The notes below the pieces were generated by a model. That model did no database searches. It was not told the DNA's origin and saw only the letters and a program-made list of their open reading frames with translations. This document shows, one piece after another, positions 6,701-10,739 of a stretch of DNA of 13,079 nucleotides. Position 1 is the stretch's first letter, and each line of letters starts with the position of its first letter. Origin of the DNA: Ardenticatenia bacterium (GTDB lineage Bacteria; Chloroflexota; Anaerolineae; Aggregatilineales; Ch27); the NCBI GenBank assembly GCA_026983935.1, contig JALSTC010000397.1:1-13079 (forward strand), read 5' to 3'. Position numbers and translations under genes: made by a program.

Positions 6701-6970
6701 GGCGAGCACTTCCTGCTCACCGATCAGGGCGGCCTGTGTGGCGGCTACATCGCTTTCAGTTTCGGCAAGCGCCGTTTGCTGTGCAGCCAGATCGGCCTGC
6801 GTTTCTACGACGGCAGTCTGTTCCGCAATGAAGGCTTCATAGGTTTCGGTGGCGGGGAAATCTGGCGTGCTGGTGGCCGTCGGCGTTGTCGTGGCGACAT
6901 TGATCTGGCCGCCGCAGCCGACCAGCGCGATCAGCGTCAGGATCAGTAGTAAATAGTTTCTGGGTTTCAA
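3797..6970 (-). CDS. Multidomain lipoprotein: coiled coil, Pro/Thr linker, three PsbP/DcrB-like domains, thermonuclease (SNase), two SH3-like modules
   Basis: The protein has 1057 residues from the TTG at 6970-6968. Residues 1-19 form a lipoprotein signal peptide with lipobox LVGC, so Cys19 should be lipidated and the protein exported. Residues 47-193 are an Ala/Gln-rich coiled coil of 14-residue repeats; 217-237 a linker with TPTPTPTNTPTPPPTPTP. Three similar ~155-residue domains follow (about 239-396, 411-565, 567-722), resembling PsbP/DcrB-type folds by pattern only. Residues 739-872 are a staphylococcal-nuclease domain with the catalytic set: VVDGDT (Asp747), RYIGIDTPE (Arg763, Asp768, Thr769, Glu771) and Arg814 in IYNRLLRYI, predicting Ca-dependent cleavage of nucleic acid. 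A Pro run leads to two SH3-like modules (about 887-972, 983-1053) with WLEINDFRGWVPERW and WVDTDGLDGWVPLSRL. The TTG is chosen because AAAGGGGA lies 6 nt upstream, the lipoprotein signal begins there, and the -10 box at 7014-7019 lies downstream of the alternative ATG at 7045. The substrate in vivo is unknown. Confidence 0.88.
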   Translation of the reverse strand: MKPRNYLLLILTLIALVGCGGQINVATTTPTATSTPDFPATETYEAFIAEQTAVVETQADLAAQQTALAETESDVAATQAALIGEQEVLAATQTALAGAEADLQAGQTAFAENQAALTEEQEAVAATQAALTEEQEALAATQAALAESQADLAAQQTAVAESESSVAATQVALASEQADVQVTQTAVAGAQAEVNTEREALMAEATAIYATATELARPTATPTPTNTPTPPPTPTPVEVSWRTVELPDLGLRLDVPDSMSGPETVNARTVGFSDVSGPPPSTFIIIGRTVTEQLLTGVGEIPADARHDPVTVLNAALNAVIQLPADATLDGDITTYEGLNYPAAQMRVRSAGLEEVATFVLYYLGGEDWALVLFSGAEDTLSALIEPVAESVMLIEGTQSQPPPQPEQPGDALGLNFTLPEGWAAEPLMLDNLEAPALNIGPTGADDTERGIMIARGSAAQMAGIGFPEGETDPVAALQAIVTQILAEAPEDYSGGRYREVQIGDFLGAWTQIRGETRTLRYYLFPVGADDWLLIGARATADAFGPFSRTELRDFLASLELQPDEGVALGLDFVVPEGWTVEAYSAEGLFNAPAVRLLPPDGPADEAGRMLIIARGTGADFAGGAIPFPEDATDPAAALEPVADYFREQLGVTRGVRVESLQLGDFFGAFASLRNDDNAARLYLFLAGQDDWIFIYTEAHRDAFNAFNRAELRDFLASLQLAAGTTGGPVLPPPGPMEEALVLRVVDGDTIVVLLNGHEENVRYIGIDTPETHHPREGAAWLGYEATHFNNQFVHVGETVFLERDITDRDIYNRLLRYIWAPDENGNLVLVQGELLRAGLAHLLTYDERRYLPYFMAMEREAQEAHRGLWGEPPPPPPVDPIAQVDDQVWAANPDGDLMPMLYDAAALGNEPDPIAFWPNNVPATVRDVFYVYPDAIDPTTGQPVSEDKVGYWYWLEINDFRGWVPERWLLLEEPETVFPPPETRIIAYDEPYIVGNDPLPVLNTPGGDEVLGELPPDSRPQVKRLGIGPDGEWWLWVDTDGLDGWVPLSRLSKTNP
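4805..5740 (-). repeat. Tandem duplication of a ~160-codon domain inside the lipoprotein gene
   Basis: Segments 5276-5740 and 4805-5272 encode domains 2 and 3 of the lipoprotein. The proteins align along their length: ALGLNFTLPEGW with ALGLDFVVPEGW, IARGSAAQMAG with IARGTGADFAG, and RTELRDFLASLEL with RAELRDFLASLQL. At DNA level a 20-bp tract (GCCAGGAAGTCGCGCAGTTC on the plus strand) is identical at 4821-4840 and 5301-5320, exactly 480 bp apart, which is 160 codons in frame. The preceding domain (about 239-396) is a more diverged relative. Confidence 0.8.
6392..6832 (-). repeat. Ten 14-residue (42-bp) coiled-coil repeats plus one 7-residue half unit
   Basis: This part of the lipoprotein gene encodes ten units of the pattern [VL]AATQxA[LV]AExEAD, two heptads each, with a lone heptad LTEEQEA between units five and six. 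Large aliphatic residues recur every seven positions and the rest is Ala, Gln, Glu and Thr, with no Pro or Gly-rich breaks, so a long Ala-packed coiled coil is expected. At DNA level near-copies such as GCCGTTTGCTGTGCGGCCAG (6498-6517) and its counterpart near 6771 point to growth by repeat copying. Confidence 0.8.
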
Positions 6971-6976
6971 GGCGAG

Positions 6977-6984
6977 TCCCCTTT
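6977..6984 (-). promoter_or_regulatory. Ribosome binding site that sets the TTG start of the lipoprotein
   Basis: On the minus strand AAAGGGGA is followed by 6 nt and then TTG AAA CCC AGA, giving (M)KPRNYLLLILTLIALVGC, a standard lipoprotein signal peptide. The alternative ATG at 7045 would add 25 residues that spoil the signal peptide, and it lies upstream of the promoter's -10 box. Confidence 0.75.
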
Positions 6985-7013
6985 GGTTGATGGTGTCCGG
7001 TGACGGCGCAGTA

Positions 7014-7042
7014 AGTATAGAAGAGCCGGGCGGGAGAATCAA
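7014..7042 (-). promoter_or_regulatory. Sigma-70-type promoter of the lipoprotein gene
   Basis: On the minus strand a -35 box TTGATT (7042-7037), a 17-bp spacer and a -10 box TATACT (7019-7014) form the best promoter in the window. The -10 box ends 43 nt before the TTG start. Transcription would begin near 7007. Confidence 0.7.
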
Positions 7043-7067
7043 CATGCCGGGGAGGGTTAAAATGGGT

Positions 7068-7073
7068 TACAAT
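7068..7073 (+). promoter_or_regulatory. -10 box (TACAAT) for the metallopeptidase gene
   Basis: GGTTACAAT contains a TACAAT core ending 42 nt before the ATG at 7116. No good -35 is seen 16-18 bp upstream. It lies about 50 bp from the opposing lipoprotein -10 box, so the two promoters are back to back and an activator or repressor could touch both. Confidence 0.45.
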
Positions 7074-7115
7074 TTGCCTGCAGGTGTGTTGACAGACAAA
7101 GGAGGAGGGAACGGA

Positions 7116-8363
7116 ATGCCTCTGAAGCGGCTGGTCGGAATAGTGATGCTGTCGCTGGCGCTGTTCGTCGGCGTGACACAGGCCCAGGATGGCGGTGATG
7201 CCGGTGTCTTCACCATTGGCGACATCGTCTACACCTCGAATTACCCGGAGGGCATGACATTTAGCATTGAAGCCGCCAGCAGCGCCGGGCCGATCACGCG
7301 GGCAACCGTGTTCTATGACTTCGGGTCGCCGATTACCGGGCGTGTCCAGGCGGATGAATTTGACAGCGAGAACGGCGTCATCCGGGCCACGCTGCACCGC
7401 TACGAGGCCGATAACGGCCTGATCCCCTGGCTGACGGTGAATTATACGTGGCGGCTCATTGATGCGGCGGGCAATGTCTACGAGAGCGAGCCGCAGTATG
7501 CCATCTATGCGGACCATACCCGTGACTGGATGCACGTGGAAAATGACCTGGTGCGCATCTACTGGTTCGGGCTGCCCGATTGGGTTGGCGAGCAGGCGCT
7601 CGACGCGGTGGATGACGCCCGCGAGCGGTGGGCACAGGGCTTCCCCGGCGTGGAGCTGGCGTCCCGCCCGCTGGTCGTGATCTATCCCGATCTGGACTCA
7701 TTCCTGGAGTGGCGCGGCGAGGCCGGGCGTGACAGCATCCGTTTCGTCGGCACGCTGGGCAGGCAGTGGAATGGCACGGTGCAGCGCGTCCCCGATCAGG
7801 CGCGGCTGGATCGGGAGTGCGGCGGGCTGAATCTGGAAGAGGATTTCGACTACATCGTGCGGTCGCTGGCCCGCTCGACCGTCACCCATGAGCTGACGCA
7901 TTTTCACCAGTACGCCATGCATGTCGACCGCGGCCCGACGTGGTGGATCGAAGGGGAGGCGACCTTCTTTGAAGACCCCGTCCAGCCCTGGGACAGCGAG
8001 GCGCGTGTGCGCGGCCTGGCGGCGATGGATGCCCTGCCATCCCTGCGCGGTGACGCCAGCGGCGCGGGGACGCTTGGCCCTGACGGCTGCACGCATGTGG
8101 CCTATGACATCGGCGCGTCATTCATGCGCTTCCTGCGGGACAACTACGGCGGCTATGAAGGCCACGGCCAGATCACCACGCTGATCGCGCAGAATGTCGG
8201 TGTGTACGAAGCCATTGAGACCGTCACGGGCAGGCCGTTCGATGAACTGGAAGCGGAATGGCGGGCATCGGTGGGCGCTGGCCCGGCCCCGACCCCGGTG
8301 CCGACACCCACACCGCTGATCCTCAATTTCCCGACCCCGGCTTTCAACCCGCCGGGCGGGTGA
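7116..8363 (+). CDS. Secreted MA-like (HExxH gluzincin) metallopeptidase with Pro/Thr tail
   Basis: The protein has 415 residues. Residues 1-24 are a Sec signal peptide (MPLKRLVGIVMLSLALFVGV, then TQA before QDG as likely cleavage site) with no lipobox, so the mature enzyme should be released or envelope-bound. The zinc motif is HELTH (258-262). Seventeen residues later WWIEGEA supplies Glu279, the expected third ligand, as in peptidase MA-like (gluzincin) proteins. Residues 28-140 form a beta-rich N-terminal region; the helical C-terminal part has DIGASFMRFLRDNYGG and FDELEAEWRASVG, typical of the family. The chain ends in APTPVPTPTPLILNFPTPAF with no domain beyond it. The ATG at 7116 is preceded by AAAGGAGGAGGGA (7098-7110); upstream in-frame ATGs would remove the signal peptide from the N-terminus. 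The gene is divergent from the nuclease lipoprotein and ends at a strong terminator. The substrate is unknown. Confidence 0.87.
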   Translation: MPLKRLVGIVMLSLALFVGVTQAQDGGDAGVFTIGDIVYTSNYPEGMTFSIEAASSAGPITRATVFYDFGSPITGRVQADEFDSENGVIRATLHRYEADNGLIPWLTVNYTWRLIDAAGNVYESEPQYAIYADHTRDWMHVENDLVRIYWFGLPDWVGEQALDAVDDARERWAQGFPGVELASRPLVVIYPDLDSFLEWRGEAGRDSIRFVGTLGRQWNGTVQRVPDQARLDRECGGLNLEEDFDYIVRSLARSTVTHELTHFHQYAMHVDRGPTWWIEGEATFFEDPVQPWDSEARVRGLAAMDALPSLRGDASGAGTLGPDGCTHVAYDIGASFMRFLRDNYGGYEGHGQITTLIAQNVGVYEAIETVTGRPFDELEAEWRASVGAGPAPTPVPTPTPLILNFPTPAFNPPGG

Positions 8364-8382
8364 GCATCCGCTGAAAGACAGC

Positions 8383-8426
8383 AAAAAAGACCGGGGTTGG
8401 CCTTTATGTCCGCGCCGGTCTTTTTT
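8383..8426. terminator. Strong bidirectional terminator between convergent genes
   Basis: AAAAAAGACCGG (8383-8394) pairs perfectly over 12 bp with CCGGTCTTTTTT (8415-8426) around a 20-nt loop. The A-tract and T-tract give a U-run in either transcript. It lies 20 bp after the metallopeptidase stop and 30 bp after the thioredoxin stop on the other strand. Confidence 0.85.
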
Positions 8427-8455
8427 GGTTTTGCTTCCCGTCCCGTAGAGTCGGA

Positions 8456-9193
8456 TTATTGCACGTTGATCAGGGCATTGATGCGCTGGCGCAGATATGG
8501 TTCCGGCAGTGCGCCCACGATGCGATCCACGATCTGGCCGTTGCGCACCAGCAGCAGGGTCGGGATGCCCTGCACGCCGTACTGCCCGGCCATGACCGGA
8601 TTCTCATCCACGTTCACTTTGGCAATCTTGACTCGTCCACCCGATTCCGCTGCGATCCGTTCCAGCACCGGGCCGATCATCCGGCACGGTCCGCACCAGG
8701 GTGCCCAGAAGTCCACCACGACGGGCACTTTACTCTCCATGACCTCATGTTGGAATGTCGCGTCGGTGACGGTCACAGGCCGGGTCAGGTCCTGACCGTT
8801 GGTGGAGGCACGGGGTTTCTGCGCCGTGTGCTGCCGGATATGCTGCATGGGCCGCGGGCCGCGATCCAGCAGATAGTCCACATAGGCGCGGAGCACATCC
8901 GGTGTGACAGGCGAGACCGTCTCGGTCAGGGCCTTGCCGTTGCGGTAAGCCACCAGGGCGGGTGTGTCTGTCCCTCCCCAGCGGGATGCTGCCTGCGGGT
9001 TGTCGGCCACGTCCAGGCGGGCGATCAGCAGCTTGCCCGATTCGGTCTTCGCCGTTTCTTTCAACGCGGCTTCCAGTGCCGGGTCAAGCCCCCGGCGGCC
9101 ATCCCAGATGATCAGAATGACTGGTAGTCCGGCATTAAGTACGCGATCGATGCTTTGATCGTTGGTATGCAGAGGTGTGTCGTATACTGGCAT
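8456..9193 (-). CDS. Two-domain thioredoxin: degenerate N-terminal fold and active WCGPC C-terminal domain
   Basis: This 245-residue protein has no signal peptide and is probably cytoplasmic. The C-terminal half (about residues 138-245) is a canonical thioredoxin: VVVDFWAPWCGPCRM with redox Cys167/Cys170, KVNVDENP, and the cis-Pro loop GIPTLLL (Pro211). The N-terminal half (about 12-112) has the same fold pattern, PVILIIW, ARLDVADNP and TDTPALVAYRNG with a cis-Pro equivalent at Pro78, but the active site reads WDGRRG and contains no Cys at all, so it cannot do disulfide exchange. It may instead bind clients or mediate dimers, as non-catalytic domains do in PDI-like proteins. A linker of about 25 residues (QHIRQHTAQKPRAS and on) joins them. 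The ATG at 9193 is chosen because GGAG (9203-9200) lies 6 nt upstream; the ATG at 9205 has no ribosome site. The gene shares a divergent region with cheR. Confidence 0.88.
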   Translation of the reverse strand: MPVYDTPLHTNDQSIDRVLNAGLPVILIIWDGRRGLDPALEAALKETAKTESGKLLIARLDVADNPQAASRWGGTDTPALVAYRNGKALTETVSPVTPDVLRAYVDYLLDRGPRPMQHIRQHTAQKPRASTNGQDLTRPVTVTDATFQHEVMESKVPVVVDFWAPWCGPCRMIGPVLERIAAESGGRVKIAKVNVDENPVMAGQYGVQGIPTLLLVRNGQIVDRIVGALPEPYLRQRINALINVQ

Positions 9194-9237
9194 TGCAATC
9201 TCCATTTGTTGCTTTGCTGCTTTTTTGATATTAGACA

Positions 9238-9243
9238 TTTGTA
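9238..9243 (-). promoter_or_regulatory. Possible -10 box (TACAAA) for the thioredoxin gene
   Basis: On the minus strand GTTACAAA ends 44 nt before the ATG at 9193, the same distance as the other -10 boxes here. The hexamer 17 bp upstream reads TTCTTA, a weak -35. TAATAT at 9233-9228 is a competing candidate. Confidence 0.3.
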
Positions 9244-9304
9244 ACATAGCACAGGTTGCATAAGAATCGTGTAGAAATCCGGCGGTGTGTTTGCCGGACG
9301 GTGG

Positions 9305-9310
9305 TACAAT
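9305..9310 (+). promoter_or_regulatory. -10 box (TACAAT) for cheR
   Basis: GTGGTACAAT contains a TACAAT core ending 42 nt before the ATG at 9353. No -35 is evident 16-18 bp upstream. Because it lies inside the longer possible reading frame that begins at 9287, it supports the ATG at 9353. Confidence 0.45.
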
Positions 9311-9352
9311 AGAGCCAACCGTTATCGTTATGCCCGGTTCAGGATTATTGTC

Positions 9353-10732
9353 ATGGCTCCCGCGCTGTCCGAGACCGATTACTTCCGCTTTCGCAGTCTG
9401 ATTATGAGCCGCACCGGGCTGGATTTTCCTCCGGCCCGGCGTCATGAGCTGAGCGCCGGGCTGCATCATGCCCTGCGGCAGATCACGCCGGGGCTGGCAT
9501 CGGCTGACTCGCGGGATGCGACTCTCGACTCGCTTTACCGGGCGCTGCTGGAAGGCCGAGCGGGTGTGTGGGATGCGGTTGTGGATGCGCTGACCGTCTG
9601 TGAGACCCATTTCTTTCGCAACACACCGCAGTTTGAGGCGCTGCGCCATCATATCCTGCCGGGGCTGGTGCAGGAGCAGCGGAAGCAGGGCGGGCGCACG
9701 CTGCGAGTCTGGAGCGCAGGATGTGCCAGCGGCGAGGAAGCCTACTCGCTGGCGATCCTGATTCGTGAGGTGCTGCCCGACTGGCGAGAGTGGCGGCTGG
9801 ATGTTCTCGGCACGGATATCAATCATCGCGCCCTGCAGCAGGCCCGGCGGGGCATCTACCGCGACTGGTCTTTTCGAGAAGCGTATGCCCGGCAGTGGCG
9901 GGATCACTACTTCACGCGCATCGGGGCGGAATATCATCTGCATGAAGACGTGCGCGGCATGGTGCGCTTTCAGATGTGTAACCTGGTGGATAACTGTGCG
10001 ACGCTGCGAGACCGGGCTGTGTATTTCGATCTGATTCTATGCCGCAATGTGATCCTGTACTTCGGGACGCATTACCGGCGCTGGATATATCACCATCTCT
10101 ACCGCGTGCTCAGGCCGGGCGGCTGGCTGATCGTGGGCCATGCCGATCCCGCCCCACCGAACTTTGCCGCGTTTGAGACACACACCTTTCCCGGCTCGAC
10201 CTGCTACCGGCGGCCTTATGCCGGTGTGCCTGCCGTCACGGCCCCGTCACCGCCGCCGATCGAGCTTCCCGATGTTCCGGAGCCTGTTGAAGCAGAGGTG
10301 CTGACGGAGGAAGACAGAACAGAGGAAAATAACGCAGAGACGCATTATCGGCTGGGGCGCTGGCATGCCAACCGCCAGCACTGGCATGAGGCGCTGTTTC
10401 ACTGCCAGCAGGCCATCGCCGCTGACCCGACCTGCGCGCCTGCGCATTATACGCTGGCGCTGATCTACCAGAGTCTGGATGCGTCGGATGAAGCCATCGA
10501 GGCGCTGCGCCGCACGATTTATCTGGAGCGAAACTGGCCACTGCCGCATTTTACGCTGGCTGGCATTCACCGCCAGATCGGGCAGCTCGAACAGGCCCGC
10601 CGTGAGCTGCGCAACGTGATCACACTGACCCGTGTGCTGCCACCGGAGACACCGATCGAAGGCGGCGATGGGCTGACCGCTGCCCGGCTTCAGGCCGCCG
10701 CAGAACGCCAGCTCCACGATCTCGCCGAATAG
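9353..10732 (+). CDS. cheR: CheR-type chemoreceptor methyltransferase with C-terminal TPRs
   Basis: This 459-residue cytoplasmic protein would use S-adenosylmethionine to methylate glutamates of methyl-accepting chemotaxis proteins. The N-terminal CheR helical domain (about 5-80) runs into THFFRN (85-90). The SAM-binding fold follows: RVWSAGCASGEEAYSLA (118-134), LGTDIN (152-157) and FDLILCRNVILYF (225-237), all as in active enzymes. A Pro/Glu-rich hinge (about 290-327) leads to three consecutive 34-residue TPRs (about 329-362, 363-396, 397-430), an arrangement known in CheR-TPR proteins of non-flagellar pathways such as gliding or type IV pilus systems. No che or mcp gene adjoins it here. 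AGGA (9341-9344) sits 8 nt before the chosen ATG. The in-frame upstream start at 9287 lies before the -10 box and adds 22 unrelated residues. It ends 7 bp from the convergent neighbour. Confidence 0.9.
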   Translation: MAPALSETDYFRFRSLIMSRTGLDFPPARRHELSAGLHHALRQITPGLASADSRDATLDSLYRALLEGRAGVWDAVVDALTVCETHFFRNTPQFEALRHHILPGLVQEQRKQGGRTLRVWSAGCASGEEAYSLAILIREVLPDWREWRLDVLGTDINHRALQQARRGIYRDWSFREAYARQWRDHYFTRIGAEYHLHEDVRGMVRFQMCNLVDNCATLRDRAVYFDLILCRNVILYFGTHYRRWIYHHLYRVLRPGGWLIVGHADPAPPNFAAFETHTFPGSTCYRRPYAGVPAVTAPSPPPIELPDVPEPVEAEVLTEEDRTEENNAETHYRLGRWHANRQHWHEALFHCQQAIAADPTCAPAHYTLALIYQSLDASDEAIEALRRTIYLERNWPLPHFTLAGIHRQIGQLEQARRELRNVITLTRVLPPETPIEGGDGLTAARLQAAAERQLHDLAE

Positions 10733-10739
10733 GGGGCGG

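Noticed and set aside
5519..6949. 476-codon plus-strand open frame, Gly/Arg/Cys-rich with repeats
   Set aside because: It is the antisense of the lipoprotein's coiled coil and first domains. Its repeats mirror the 42-bp coiled-coil repeats, so it only looks like a repeat protein.
6971..7045. 25-residue upstream extension of the lipoprotein from ATG 7045
   Set aside because: The extension lies upstream of the -10 box at 7014-7019 and has no ribosome site. The TTG at 6970 has AAAGGGGA at the right distance and gives a normal lipoprotein signal peptide.
6987..7115. 43-residue upstream extension of the metallopeptidase
   Set aside because: It would bury the signal peptide inside the protein and starts before the TACAAT box. 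GGAGGAGGGA directly precedes the ATG at 7116.
8459..9127. 222-codon plus-strand open frame
   Set aside because: It lies opposite the thioredoxin gene, where WCGPC and the cis-Pro loop fix the true strand and frame.
9206..9943. Upstream continuation of the thioredoxin frame on the minus strand
   Set aside because: It is antisense to cheR and lacks any thioredoxin-like sequence. The promoter-like sequences and ribosome site place the start at 9193.
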